Origin: Methylovulum miyakonense HT12
GTDB lineage: Bacteria; Pseudomonadota; Gammaproteobacteria; Methylococcales; Methylomonadaceae
Assembly: GCF_000384075.1 (NCBI RefSeq)
Contig: NZ_KB913025.1
Span: 3,326,045-3,390,044 of the forward strand
Length of the DNA: 64,000 nucleotides
Reading direction: 5' to 3'
Under the pieces are notes generated by a model. The model saw nothing but the letters and a program-made list of their open reading frames with translations. It did not search any database and was not told where the DNA came from. Every line of letters begins with the position of its first letter. The first letter of the stretch is position 1. Positions 46,085-55,241 of the stretch are shown here, in pieces. The translations under genes were made by a program, and so were the position numbers.

Positions 46085-47083
46085 ATGAGTAAACCTGTCA
46101 ATCCTTATGCCATTGGCCTTTTTCTGGTGGGTTCATTGGTGCTGCTGATTGCTGCGATCCTGATTTTTGGCGGCGGCCAGTTGCTCAAAAAGAAAACCCA
46201 GTACGTCATTTATTTCGATTCCGCGTTAAATGGCCTCAATGTCGGGGCGCCAGTTAAATTGCAAGGCGTGCAGGTGGGTACGGTTAAAGAAATTTCCTTA
46301 GAGCTTGACCAAAAAGCTTCACGTATCATTAAGCCCGTGGTGATCGAAATTGACCAAGAAATGGTGTTGGATTCCAGCGGCAAGCCTTTTAGGGCTGCAA
46401 CGACATTTGAAGAACGCCAGCAAAACGCCAACCAGCTCATTGAAGCCGGGCTCAAAGCCCAGCTGCAAATCCAAAGTTTCCTGACCGGGCTTTTGTACGT
46501 GGAATTCAACTTCCACCGTGACGATCCGCTCAAATTGACCGGGATTAACTACAAAGACTTGGCCGAGTTGCCTTCGGTGCCCAGCACTGAGGATCAAATC
46601 AGAAATACGGCGGATGAGATATTGACCAAACTCCGCCAGCTACCACTGGAAGACATCATAAAAGACCTTGCCACCACGTTAAAAGCCGTCCGTGACATAA
46701 CCACGTCGGACGACCTTAAAAAAAGCCGTGCCGCCTTGGCGCAATCGTTGGAAGAAACCGACAAGCTCATCACGACGATGAACCGTAACTTGGTGCCGTT
46801 GTTGAATAATGTGAACGCCACGGTGACCGACACCCGGACGATGGTGCAGCAATTTACCCGTGACATTAAGCCAGTGTTGGTTTCCACCGAAAAAACCCTG
46901 GATACCGCCAACAGCCTCTTACTGGATTCCAAACATTCGATGAATTCCGTGGAAGCCATTGCCACCCCGGAAGGGCCATTATGGCAATCATTGGAGGCCT
47001 TGCGTGAAGCGGCCCGGTCCACTAAGGAGTTGACCGATTACCTACAGCGTCACCCTGATTCGTTGCTTTACGGAAAGGAGTAA
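46085..47083 (+). CDS. MCE-domain (MlaD-like) substrate-binding protein
   Basis: A 332-residue protein anchored by an N-terminal helix (AIGLFLVGSLVLLIAAILIF), then an MCE/MlaD domain (YVIYFDSALNGLNVGAPVKL, then QGVQVGTVKEISL). This is the periplasmic ring subunit of Mla/Mce transporters and holds lipids. After the domain, about residues 165-330 form a long helical/coiled region (TLKAVRDITTSDDLKKSRAA, ALREAARSTKELTDYLQ), consistent with an extended bridge. It sits between the ATPase and the lipoprotein. Confidence 0.93.
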   Translation: MSKPVNPYAIGLFLVGSLVLLIAAILIFGGGQLLKKKTQYVIYFDSALNGLNVGAPVKLQGVQVGTVKEISLELDQKASRIIKPVVIEIDQEMVLDSSGKPFRAATTFEERQQNANQLIEAGLKAQLQIQSFLTGLLYVEFNFHRDDPLKLTGINYKDLAELPSVPSTEDQIRNTADEILTKLRQLPLEDIIKDLATTLKAVRDITTSDDLKKSRAALAQSLEETDKLITTMNRNLVPLLNNVNATVTDTRTMVQQFTRDIKPVLVSTEKTLDTANSLLLDSKHSMNSVEAIATPEGPLWQSLEALREAARSTKELTDYLQRHPDSLLYGKE

Positions 47084-47089
47084 AAAACC

Positions 47090-47719
47090 ATGTCATATCC
47101 AGGTGCGATGAAAAGCCCGGCCGTTTTTTTATGGGTGATGCTGATGTCCACGCTTGTGCTGGACGGTTGTATGCACACCGGAGGAGACAAGCCTATCCAA
47201 TTTTACCGTTTGACTGCCGGCTCCGGGCTTGACATGCGCCTTCCGGCGGCCACCAAACCCCTGGATATGGACATGACCGTTGGTTTAGGGCCGATACACA
47301 TTCCGGAGTATTTGGGTCGCCCGCAAATGATGGTGGCCGTTACCGAACACCAGTACCGGCTTTCCGAAGAACACCGCTGGGCGGAACCGTTGGAGCAAAA
47401 CATTTCCCTCGCCCTGTTCCAGGCCTTGCCCGGCCTGCTGGGCACAGACCGGATAGTGCGTTATCCGTGGCCGCAGCGGCAGCTGGTCGATTATCAGATT
47501 GGTATTGATATATTGGAGTTTAATATTGACGCCAGCGCCCAGAGCCGCTTAATTGCCCAGTGGTCCATTAAGCGTAAAGGCCAAGCTGGCATCGACAGGC
47601 GTTCGGTGATCCAGTTTCCGGCTTCAACTACCGACTACGAGGCGATGGTCCGTGCCCAGAGCCAATGCCTTGGCAAATTGGCGCAAGAAATCGCCGTGAC
47701 CTTACGGCAAAACCAATAA
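47090..47719 (+). CDS. ABC-type transport auxiliary lipoprotein (PqiC-like)
   Basis: A 209-residue outer-membrane-type lipoprotein. The signal ends in the lipobox LDGC (LMSTLVLDGCMHTGGDKP). The mature part shows the PqiC-family pattern: IQFYRLTAGS early, VGLGPIHIPEYLGRPQMMV and the WAEPLEQNISLALFQ helix. In MCE systems such lipoproteins dock the ring subunit at the outer membrane. A good AAGGAG site precedes the ATG, seven bases past the previous stop. Confidence 0.9.
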   Translation: MSYPGAMKSPAVFLWVMLMSTLVLDGCMHTGGDKPIQFYRLTAGSGLDMRLPAATKPLDMDMTVGLGPIHIPEYLGRPQMMVAVTEHQYRLSEEHRWAEPLEQNISLALFQALPGLLGTDRIVRYPWPQRQLVDYQIGIDILEFNIDASAQSRLIAQWSIKRKGQAGIDRRSVIQFPASTTDYEAMVRAQSQCLGKLAQEIAVTLRQNQ

Positions 47720-47732
47720 GGGGGCTAAAACG

Positions 47733-48575
47733 GTGAATGATGGTATCTATAACCCACAGGCTATGGTGGCTGAGTCCCCGTCATTGGCGGGCGTTTTGTA
47801 CCTTTCCCATGGCGGCGGGCCTATGCCGTTGCTGGGTGATCCGGGCCACAAAAATTTGCTGGATTTCCTAAAAATAGTCACGCCGATGCTGGGCAAGCCA
47901 TCAGCCATTTTAGTGGTCAGCGCCCATTGGGAAGCGCGGGTGCCGACTATCACCAGTGGCCCTATGCCGGCATTGGTCTATGATTATTACGGTTTCCCTA
48001 AAGAATCTTACCAGATCCGCTATCCGGCGGCGGGCAACCCGGTGTTGGCCGAAAAAGTTTTCAACTTATTGGCAAGCCACGGTATCGCCGCAAAACTTGA
48101 TGGCCAGCGGGGCTTCGACCATGGTCTGTTTGTGCCTTTAAAAGTTATGTATCCGGAAGCGGATATTCCATGCGTCCAATTGTCTTTAGTGGACGATTTG
48201 CAGCCTGAAGGGCATATCCGGATAGGCAAGGCCATTGCTGGCTTGAGGAAAGAAAATGTGCTGATTATCGGTTCAGGCTTTAGTTTCCATAACCTCAGGG
48301 CTTTTTTTGATCCCCCGACAGCAGAAACCCAAGCCCTGAACCAAGCTTTTGAGGGCTGGTTGATTGACACCTGTTCCAATAAGCAGCTGACCGAAGCGGA
48401 GCGGGAGCGGCGCCTGGTTGATTGGCAACAAGCGCCCGCCGCAAGGTACTGCCATCCCCGCGAAGAGCATTTATTGCCCTTGCACGTTTGTTACGGGGTC
48501 GCGCAAACTGCCGCGGGCCATGTGTTTGAGTTTGGTGTGTTGGGCAAGATGGCCAGTGCATATCTTTGGCAATAA
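47733..48575 (+). CDS. DODA-type extradiol aromatic ring-opening dioxygenase
   Basis: A 280-residue protein of the LigB/DODA (YgiD) family, non-haem-iron dioxygenases that open catechol-like rings. Metal-site motifs are visible: LSHGGGPMPL near the start, VVSAHWEARVPTITSG, GFDHGLFVPLKVMYPEADIP and HPREEHLLPLHVCYGVA near the end. The GTG start at 47733 follows AAGGGGG. It is 13 bases after the lipid-transport lipoprotein, so it may be the last gene of that run without sharing its function. The natural substrate is unknown. Confidence 0.9.
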   Translation: MNDGIYNPQAMVAESPSLAGVLYLSHGGGPMPLLGDPGHKNLLDFLKIVTPMLGKPSAILVVSAHWEARVPTITSGPMPALVYDYYGFPKESYQIRYPAAGNPVLAEKVFNLLASHGIAAKLDGQRGFDHGLFVPLKVMYPEADIPCVQLSLVDDLQPEGHIRIGKAIAGLRKENVLIIGSGFSFHNLRAFFDPPTAETQALNQAFEGWLIDTCSNKQLTEAERERRLVDWQQAPAARYCHPREEHLLPLHVCYGVAQTAAGHVFEFGVLGKMASAYLWQ

Positions 48576-48578
48576 GCG

Positions 48579-48832
48579 TTCCCTTTCAAGGGAATAGCCG
48601 CCCATTGCCTCCCGCTGGGCTGCCCCTCCGCTGTTTTAGTGCTGTCAAACACTGGAAGTGTTTATGGAGGGCGTATGTTGGATGCCCAGCATGGATTCCC
48701 ACCTCCCGTCCCATGCACTAGTACCCAGTCACTGTTGAATTGTCAGTGTTATTTTCGTAGGGGCGAGCGGTTGCCCGCCTGATCGCTGCGGAATTCGGTG
48801 CAGGCCATAAACAAGGCGGACAACCGTCCGCC
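48579..48832. repeat. Hairpin and repeat region downstream of the dioxygenase
   Basis: TTCCCTT-TC-AAGGGAA (48579-48594) follows the stop by a few bases and may end the transcript. At 48761-48832 two related GC-rich units GGGCGAGCGGTTGCCCGCC and GGCGGACAACCGTCCGCC lie in opposite orientation, the second a 7-base-pair hairpin with an AACC loop. The same GGCGGGCAACCG motif occurs near 38356. No gene is present. Confidence 0.6.
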
Positions 48833-48872
48833 CGGATTTAGATTGGCCCGACAAAAAATCAGTGACTGGGCA

Positions 48873-50888
48873 CTAGGGCAAGTCCTGATGGTATAAATGC
48901 ACGCGGTTCCGCCCCAATTTTTTAGCTTGGTACATCGCCCAGTCCGCGTGACGTAAAAGCGAATCGCTGTTGCCATCATCACTTGGAAAAATAGTGATGC
49001 CGATGCTGGCGGTGACCTTCGCTTCGTCATGCCCGTTTAGCCTAACGGGCTTGTTGATTTCTGCTATGACGCGTTCCAAAACCATTTGGTGTTCATTGGC
49101 GTCTTTTAAATCGGTCAGCAGCAGCACAAACTCGTCCCCGCCTAAACGGCAGACGGTATCATTGCTTCGGACAGACGATTGCATCCTGTGGGCGGCTTCT
49201 TTCAGCAACATGTCCCCGGCAGTATGGCCAAAATGGTCATTGACCTGTTTAAACCCGTCTAGGTCGAGGTAACAAACGGCGAGCAAGTGTCCTGAACGTC
49301 CGGATTGGGCGATGGCTTGGTCCAGCCGGTCGGCAAGCAATAAGCGGTTGGGTAGGTCTGTGAGGATGTCATGGTGAGCAATGTGCTGGATTTGTTCCTG
49401 TTGTTTTTTGATTTCGGTAATATCCAGCATCATCCATAATGAATCATGGCCATCGCCAGGCAACAGGGCCCCACTGATATCCACCCAGACCTTTTCGCCA
49501 TTTTTCCGTACCAACTCCAACTGTGCCCGGTATGTGCCATTGGCTTTCAGGATAGGATAGGCCGATTCGCCTAAGGCTTGGTACGACTGGTCGTCAGGGT
49601 AAAGGGCTCGGGTCGGTTTTCCAATCAATTCACCATGCTCATAACCAAAAATTTGTGCCGTCGCCCTATTTTTCCAAACGATAATCCGGTCACGTATCTT
49701 GAAAATGGCAATCAGGTCATTGTCAAGCATAGCATTTTGTTCTTGGGCCAGTTTGTGGAGCTTTTCTTCAATTTGCTTGCGTTCCGTAATGTCGTACATC
49801 ACGCCTCGGCTCCTCAGAAAATTGCCGTCGGCATCCTTTATGGCGGTTGCGCTCAGGCTGACATATCTGCTGCCGCCATCTTTGCATATCAATTCATATT
49901 CCAGATTTTTAACTTCACCCTCCCTCAAAAAAATCGGGAATTGTTCATTGAGCTGCCGCTTGCCTTCAGGGGTATAAAAATCGGAGAGATGCTTTTTGCC
50001 AATAATTTCTTCCCGTTGATAACCTAACCAAGAGAGTTCTGTGGCGTTAATGCGTAAATAGACGCCATCCGGGCCTACAGAATGATAGCCGCAGGGGGCG
50101 TGGTCATACAGGTCTTCGATTTCTTTTGTGGATGCGGCGAGTTTTTCTTCCAGTTCCTTACGTTCGGTGATGTCCCGTCCGACCGACTGGGTTTCTATCA
50201 AACGGCCTTCACTGTCGAAAAATCCCCGGTTGATGAATTGCGCCCAACGTATGGCTCCACCTTTAGTTAGGATACGGTTTTCAATAACGGCAATTGGGTT
50301 ATCAGGGGACATCTGTTGCAGCTTTTCATGAATGAGCGGGATGTCTTCGTGCCATGCAACGGGTTGCCATTTATGCCCGATTAAGCTTTCACGCGGCTTT
50401 CCAAATAAACGGCAGTACGCATCGTTGACATACAGGATGGTGCCATCCACCTTAAAGCGGCAGATCACTTCTGTTTGGTCTTCCAATAATGCCCGGTAGC
50501 GCTGTTCGCCCAGTTGCAGCTCTGACATGGCATGGTGGAATTGTTCGGAGTGCCGCCGCATTTGTTTGACTATCGAGGCCGTCAAATAGGCCGTGATCAG
50601 GAAAGATATTGCCGCAATTGCCTCGTCTTTGTCAGGGGCAAATGTCCAAAAGGGCGGGATGAAAATGTAATAGCCCGTTACCGCGCTGAGGATCACGGTC
50701 ACCGCCCCTGGCCTGATGCCACAAATATAGAAGCTGACAACCATCGCGGGATAAAAAGTGATAAAAGCGAACCCGGCATCTACTGGAAGTGCCAAAAAGC
50801 GCAGCTGAAGTGCGGTCAAAAAAATGGTTGCTGCTAGCGCGTAGCGTAATATCGGTGGCAACTTGGAATAGGCTTCGTTTAAATTCAT
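48873..50888 (-). CDS. Membrane-bound PAS-sensor diguanylate cyclase
   Basis: A 671-residue sensor that would make cyclic di-GMP in response to a signal. Residues 1-115 contain four membrane helices of the DUF4118 type (LPPILRYALAATIFLTALQL; AFITFYPAMVVSFYICGIRP). Three PAS/PAC units follow (about 125-240, 250-370, 375-490; RYRALLEDQTEVICRFKVDG, SKEIEDLYDHAPCGYHSV, KLAQEQNAMLDNDLIAIF). The GGDEF domain is C-terminal, with the active RLGGDEFVLLLTDL and an upstream inhibitory site RSND (RxxD five residues before GGDEF). It has no EAL domain. It is a single gene. Confidence 0.92.
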   Translation of the reverse strand: MNLNEAYSKLPPILRYALAATIFLTALQLRFLALPVDAGFAFITFYPAMVVSFYICGIRPGAVTVILSAVTGYYIFIPPFWTFAPDKDEAIAAISFLITAYLTASIVKQMRRHSEQFHHAMSELQLGEQRYRALLEDQTEVICRFKVDGTILYVNDAYCRLFGKPRESLIGHKWQPVAWHEDIPLIHEKLQQMSPDNPIAVIENRILTKGGAIRWAQFINRGFFDSEGRLIETQSVGRDITERKELEEKLAASTKEIEDLYDHAPCGYHSVGPDGVYLRINATELSWLGYQREEIIGKKHLSDFYTPEGKRQLNEQFPIFLREGEVKNLEYELICKDGGSRYVSLSATAIKDADGNFLRSRGVMYDITERKQIEEKLHKLAQEQNAMLDNDLIAIFKIRDRIIVWKNRATAQIFGYEHGELIGKPTRALYPDDQSYQALGESAYPILKANGTYRAQLELVRKNGEKVWVDISGALLPGDGHDSLWMMLDITEIKKQQEQIQHIAHHDILTDLPNRLLLADRLDQAIAQSGRSGHLLAVCYLDLDGFKQVNDHFGHTAGDMLLKEAAHRMQSSVRSNDTVCRLGGDEFVLLLTDLKDANEHQMVLERVIAEINKPVRLNGHDEAKVTASIGITIFPSDDGNSDSLLRHADWAMYQAKKLGRNRVHLYHQDLP

Positions 50889-51429
50889 CTACGGCTGCTA
50901 ATGGGTCTGTTTTAGGTGCGGTGGGATAATAACCCTCCCTTGGTTTCTAGGTGTTCAATACCAAATTAAATGCTAAACCTATTGTTTGGCTGGTATTGCT
51001 TCTTAAAAGAAAAATCAATGGTTTATGAATAAAAATGGCGGTAGGCCATTGATGGCTTATAAGCTAGTCACTGCCATTAAGTTAAGGTTTTAATAAAAAT
51101 AAAACAATTAGTTACGAACGAATTTGTAGGTCGGGTTTACCCAAAGGGCATAAAAGCGATAGCGTAACCCGACGCATCAGCATCCAAATGTCGGGTTACG
51201 CTGACGCTAACCCGACCTACGATTGATTTGCACCGCAAAAATACAACCGTAACCGCATGATTAACTTAATGGCAGTGTTGTAAGCCAGTGCGTATGCCCA
51301 TTATTGGCCTGGACAGGCCTGCCTTAGGGCAAGGCCTCTGTTATTGGCATTTTCCATGAAGTAATAAGGTGGTCGCAATTGATGTCTGGGCATCCCGCCA
51401 CCTACAGCCCTAATCATCTGGGCGTGCCT
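50889..51429. other. Gene-free region with a nested palindromic element
   Basis: About 540 bases without coding capacity. 50950-51120 is AT-rich and holds the promoter side of the minus-strand GGDEF gene. A palindromic element occupies 51126-51220. Confidence 0.6.
51126..51220. repeat. Nested palindromic repeat (95 bases)
   Basis: Outer arms GTAGGTCGGGTT (51126-51137) and AACCCGACCTAC (51209-51220) are perfect complements. Inside, AGCGTAACCCGAC (51161-51173) and GTCGGGTTACGCT (51190-51202) are also perfect complements. This GTAGGTCGGGTT-type element belongs to the small repeats scattered in many gammaproteobacterial genomes. Confidence 0.85.
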
Positions 51430-53346
51430 CTATTTTGCCAAATCATAAACCGCATCAAAGTCCGCGGCCACCTCCTGTGCCGCCAATTCTTCCAAGCGCT
51501 GCAGATACAAGGCGCTCGGCTTATCTTGAAAGCTACCAACCAAGCCGGTGAACAGGATTTTTGCTTGCGGGAATTGCCGCTGGCGAAAAGCGGCTAACGC
51601 GTCGGCAAAGTTAAGGCAAAGCTGGTGCTGTTCGGGCGTCAACTGGCTGTGCCTGGCGATGACTTCATAAATCGCCACGTGTTGTTGTTTGCCCTGCACC
51701 CGCACAGTGTCCAATTCGCGGCAGGCGAACCTTGAACAAACCTGTTGGTAGGTCTGTTCCGAGATTAGTATTTCGCTGCCGTAGTATTTGTTCGCCCCTT
51801 CCAGCCGCGCCGCCAAATTCACGGTGTCGCCAATCATGGTGTAGTCCAAACGGTCGATAGAGCCGATATTGCCGACGACGGCGTCCCCCGTGTTGATGCC
51901 GATGCGCATGGACAATAAGGGCAAACCCTGCTGCCGCCAGATCGTGCGCAAATCCCGCAAAGCGTGTTGCATGGCCAAGGCGCAGTGCACGGCTTGTTGG
52001 GCGTGGCCTGCATCAGCCACGGGCGCCCCCCAAAACGCGACGATGGCATCGCCGATAAATTTATCCAACACGCCGTGATGGCGGCTGATTTGGCTGCTCA
52101 TTTCGGTCAAGTAGCCGTTGAGCAAGGCGACTAGGGCTTGGGGCGGCATCTGTTCGGCAATGCTGGTGAACCCCGCCAGATCAGTGAACAACGCGGTGAT
52201 TTCCCGCGTTTCGCCGCCTAGCACCACATCATGGCTGAGCAATTCCGTCGCCACGACGGGGGACACGACTTTCCCCAGCAAGGTGCGGATTTTTTCTTTT
52301 TCCAGCAATTGGGTGCCCATCGCGTTAAACGCCATGCCTAGCTGCCCCATTTCGTCTTGGCTATGGATTTGCACTTGATAACCGTAATTGCCCAACCCTA
52401 TGGCCTGCGCGCCCCGCGCCAGTGTTTGCAAGGGCTTGCTGACCGTCTTGGCCAGCCACGCGGCGGCTAGGCTGGCCAAACCGATGCTTAAAAGCGCGAT
52501 CATCAGCAGTAGCCATTGCAAGCGGTAAAAATTCTCTAGGGCTTTAGGCCAGGAGCGCTCGATCAGGGCGATCAGTTTGCCGGTCTGCTGGTTTTCCAAA
52601 ACCACCAGCCGGCTTAAGTACAAGTCCTTATCGGTATGCCAAAAAAAGCCATCGGCATCGGTCTGGAACAGGGGCAGTCGTTGCCGTGGGGATGGGACGA
52701 GCGTCGAAGCCTGTATCTGTAAGGTTTGGCTCTGTTCGCTTAACAGGCTGATTTCCACTTGCGTCAGTTGCTTGAGCTGCGCCAGCACCGTATTGTCAAT
52801 GACGAACCCTAGGCATAACCAAACAATGGGTTCCGGGGCTAAAACCGGCACGATGATCAGTTGGTACGGGGTTTTACCGATCAGCATCAAGCGGGCCGCC
52901 GCGCCTTCCGCTTCGGCTTGGGCAAGCAATTCCTCGGCGAAAAACAGTTGGCCGTTTTGTTGCGGGTCTAGGCTATTGGCTAGCACGCTATCATCAATCG
53001 AGACTAAAAAGGAGGCATCGGCCTGCACCCGTGCGCCTAAGTTGGCCAATGCGGAGGTCAGGGTGTCTTGGTCCTGCGTGGCAATGACGCGCTTAAAGGC
53101 AAAATCACTGGCTAAGGCGGTGGCTTGTTGGGTCAATTGTTGGCTACGTTCGGACAACAAGCGTAAAAATATCCGTTCGGTCACCAAGAGTTCATGGCGG
53201 ATAGTCGCTTCGGTGTTGTCCCTGAAAACCTGGTTGACGACGGCGACTACGCCCGCCAACGCCAATAGCAACAGGCCGATGGTGTAAAACAATAAGCGGC
53301 TGCGGAACTGCCTGAAAGGCCGGAAAAACTTAACGGTAACCGGCAT
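51430..53346 (-). CDS. Membrane-bound class III adenylate cyclase with HAMP domain
   Basis: A 638-residue cyclase. A membrane helix near residues 18-37 (LLFYTIGLLLLALAGVVAVV) and a second near 280-300 (LLLMIALLSIGLASLAAAWL) bracket a periplasmic sensor domain. A HAMP linker follows (KPLQTLARGAQAIGLGNYGY) with FNAMGTQLLEKE. The C-terminal cyclase domain has both metal-binding aspartates (ALFTDLAGFTS; KFIGDAIVAFWGAP) and MIGDTVNLAARLEG. The lysine before FIGD and the Asp in IGDTVN fit adenine specificity. It is the last gene of a three-gene unit, overlapping the cupredoxin gene by 17 bases. Confidence 0.93.
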   Translation of the reverse strand: MPVTVKFFRPFRQFRSRLLFYTIGLLLLALAGVVAVVNQVFRDNTEATIRHELLVTERIFLRLLSERSQQLTQQATALASDFAFKRVIATQDQDTLTSALANLGARVQADASFLVSIDDSVLANSLDPQQNGQLFFAEELLAQAEAEGAAARLMLIGKTPYQLIIVPVLAPEPIVWLCLGFVIDNTVLAQLKQLTQVEISLLSEQSQTLQIQASTLVPSPRQRLPLFQTDADGFFWHTDKDLYLSRLVVLENQQTGKLIALIERSWPKALENFYRLQWLLLMIALLSIGLASLAAAWLAKTVSKPLQTLARGAQAIGLGNYGYQVQIHSQDEMGQLGMAFNAMGTQLLEKEKIRTLLGKVVSPVVATELLSHDVVLGGETREITALFTDLAGFTSIAEQMPPQALVALLNGYLTEMSSQISRHHGVLDKFIGDAIVAFWGAPVADAGHAQQAVHCALAMQHALRDLRTIWRQQGLPLLSMRIGINTGDAVVGNIGSIDRLDYTMIGDTVNLAARLEGANKYYGSEILISEQTYQQVCSRFACRELDTVRVQGKQQHVAIYEVIARHSQLTPEQHQLCLNFADALAAFRQRQFPQAKILFTGLVGSFQDKPSALYLQRLEELAAQEVAADFDAVYDLAK

Positions 53347-53983
53347 CTAAATTGGCAGTGGCGGGCAGGCGGATGGGACGGAAGCTTTTTTTCAGATCCA
53401 GCGTCAAGGCCAGTTCTGTGGAATTGCCAGCGGCAACGGTCACTTTTGCATTGCCGGGGGGGCGTTTTTTTACCTGTGGATGCCATGCAGATACGGCATA
53501 ACCGTGCCCTGCGGGCACCTCCAGTTGCGCGGCACCTTGATTATCGGTCAATGCAAAAAAAGGGCTGTCGACCACAAGCACATAAGCCGACATCCAATCG
53601 TGGATATTGCAGCCTAGGGTGACCACACCGGCCTTATCAAACACCACAGGCTTGGCTGGCGTGCCTTCATACAGCGGCAGTTCAAAGTTTTTTGCTTCCG
53701 AGAAAGAATAGACATGATGGCGGATCTTATCATGGTTAGGGAATGACACCGGTGTCCCGGTTTGGACGATGGTGAGGTGGTTGACGAATTCCTTATCAAC
53801 CTGGTCGATGATAAGGGTTTTAGGTTTTGCCCGTGCCACAGGTTGTGGCGTATCGGGGGTGGCGTAAACGGCCGCTTGCCCAATGGGTTTGCCGTCGCTG
53901 TCCAGCACGTTAACCCGTATGGTGACGGCATGGGCGTTGCCCAGTAGCAAGCCCAAAATTAACGCCATTGCCTTTGTCCGCAT
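53330..53983 (-). CDS. Cupredoxin-like (MauL-type methylamine utilisation) periplasmic protein
   Basis: A 217-residue exported protein with signal peptide (MRTKAMALILGLLLGNAHA). A beta-rich region (VTIRVNVLDSDGKPIGQAAV) precedes a plastocyanin-like domain with copper-type ligands: His in SFPNHDKIRHHVYSF, and the Cys/His/Met set in LGCNIHDWMSAYVLV. Similar proteins are annotated as methylamine utilisation proteins in methylotrophs, though no mau genes are here. The 3' end overlaps the cyclase gene by 17 bases, and the outer-membrane gene lies 10 bases upstream, so all three are probably one transcript. Confidence 0.85.
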   Translation of the reverse strand: MRTKAMALILGLLLGNAHAVTIRVNVLDSDGKPIGQAAVYATPDTPQPVARAKPKTLIIDQVDKEFVNHLTIVQTGTPVSFPNHDKIRHHVYSFSEAKNFELPLYEGTPAKPVVFDKAGVVTLGCNIHDWMSAYVLVVDSPFFALTDNQGAAQLEVPAGHGYAVSAWHPQVKKRPPGNAKVTVAAGNSTELALTLDLKKSFRPIRLPATANLDAGYR

Positions 53984-53993
53984 AAACCCGACC

Positions 53994-54893
53994 TCAGTAA
54001 CTGTAATGGACGCTAAGCTGGATTTGGTGGCTTGCGTAGCCCACTCCTAATGCCAGGGCATCGGTGTCGATGTAGCTGTAATTCAACGCGGTGGCCGCAT
54101 GCCCGTCCCACAAGGCGTAGCTTAAACCTAGCCGGTAAAGGTTGGTTTCCCCTTGGGTACGATAAGTCCAACCCGGGAAGGCATCATCATCGGCTATGCT
54201 GTCCACCTTGCCCAATAGGGCCGGGGGTAGGCTGTCCGGTAGGTTATTGCTGACAATGTCCCCCCAGCGGTGGCCATAACTGGTGGTCAACTGCACCTGT
54301 CCGGTGACGGCAAAATTACTGCCGATTTCAAGCGCATGCCCTTGTATGTCGAAGGCGGAGGCTGTCGACCCCATCCTCAGGTTTCTGGGCGGCGCGTTGC
54401 GGTCATCAAAACGGTAAGCGACAAAGCCTTGCAAAAACTCATTGCACCAGGAGGACAGGCGTAGCCCTGCGCTTAACTGGTTACCGGAACGTAATTGGCT
54501 GGCGGAGAAAATTTCCGCATCCGCCAGTTCCAAATGCAACATCGGCGCTTGTCGGCCCAAACCGAATTTGTGTGTCAACACCGCTTTGCCCCCGACCGTA
54601 TATTGCCCAAGTTTTTCGAAACGCCCGTAAGTTTCGCCACTCCAGTCAGCGGTGAAATAGCCGCGTGTATAACCGCCAAACTGGTAGGCACGGCCTGCCG
54701 ATAACAAGCCTTTGCCTAGAAAATCATCCAGTTGCTGCGCGGAAAAAAATGAGCCGTTGATATTGCTGGCAAATTTCCCTGACACACTGCCGTCGGCTAA
54801 CCATTCGACCCATTCGGCGTGGCTAGCCGGGCTGCTTACGGCAAGGCAACCCGATAAAACAATAACAGACAGTGGACAAGCCGTTTTAATCAC
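53994..54893 (-). CDS. Predicted outer-membrane beta-barrel protein of the cyclase operon
   Basis: A 299-residue exported protein with signal peptide ending ASHA. The mature region consists of alternating strands rich in Gly, Tyr and Leu (YQFGGYTRGYFTADWSGETY, LSAGLRLSSWCNEFLQGFVA, LYRLGLSYALWDGHAATALN) and ends in a barrel-type aromatic residue: ASHQIQLSVHYSY, with terminal Tyr. No conserved domain is recognised. It is the first gene of the unit that runs on to the cupredoxin and the adenylate cyclase, suggesting a signalling or sensing function at the cell surface. Confidence 0.8.
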   Translation of the reverse strand: MIKTACPLSVIVLSGCLAVSSPASHAEWVEWLADGSVSGKFASNINGSFFSAQQLDDFLGKGLLSAGRAYQFGGYTRGYFTADWSGETYGRFEKLGQYTVGGKAVLTHKFGLGRQAPMLHLELADAEIFSASQLRSGNQLSAGLRLSSWCNEFLQGFVAYRFDDRNAPPRNLRMGSTASAFDIQGHALEIGSNFAVTGQVQLTTSYGHRWGDIVSNNLPDSLPPALLGKVDSIADDDAFPGWTYRTQGETNLYRLGLSYALWDGHAATALNYSYIDTDALALGVGYASHQIQLSVHYSY

Positions 54894-55241
54894 TGCAAAA
54901 ACCTATTAAAAATATTTAGACGCAATCATAAAGATGAATTTATATCACTTCTTTGGGTATTCCCAGCAGAATTTACAGACGGGAAAGGCCTGTCTTGGAA
55001 TGCCGCCGGGAAATCAATCTGGCCCCTTCGATGGCATTTATAGGCCCGGCAATAACATAAACATATAATGCATTGAATTGATTTACATTTTAATTGATGG
55101 GCTTACCGCAAGTTTTTACAAACAAGGCATGGGCTTGAAATCTGTCGTTAGTTGCGCCATGATCCCTAAACCGCCCGGCGGCAACGGGCAGGGAGGGCGC
55201 TATATTTAAGGGGCGCCATTTTAAACTACATGAGGTCAGCG
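54894..55241. other. Divergent promoter region between the cyclase operon and the GMC oxidoreductase
   Basis: About 350 bases with two divergent starts. 54900-54950 and 55040-55110 are AT-rich and should hold the two promoters, but I cannot fix boxes. A small GCCCG/CGGGC dyad lies near 55170-55190. TGAGGT at 55231-55236 is the ribosome binding site for the ATG at 55242. No gene is visible. Confidence 0.5.
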
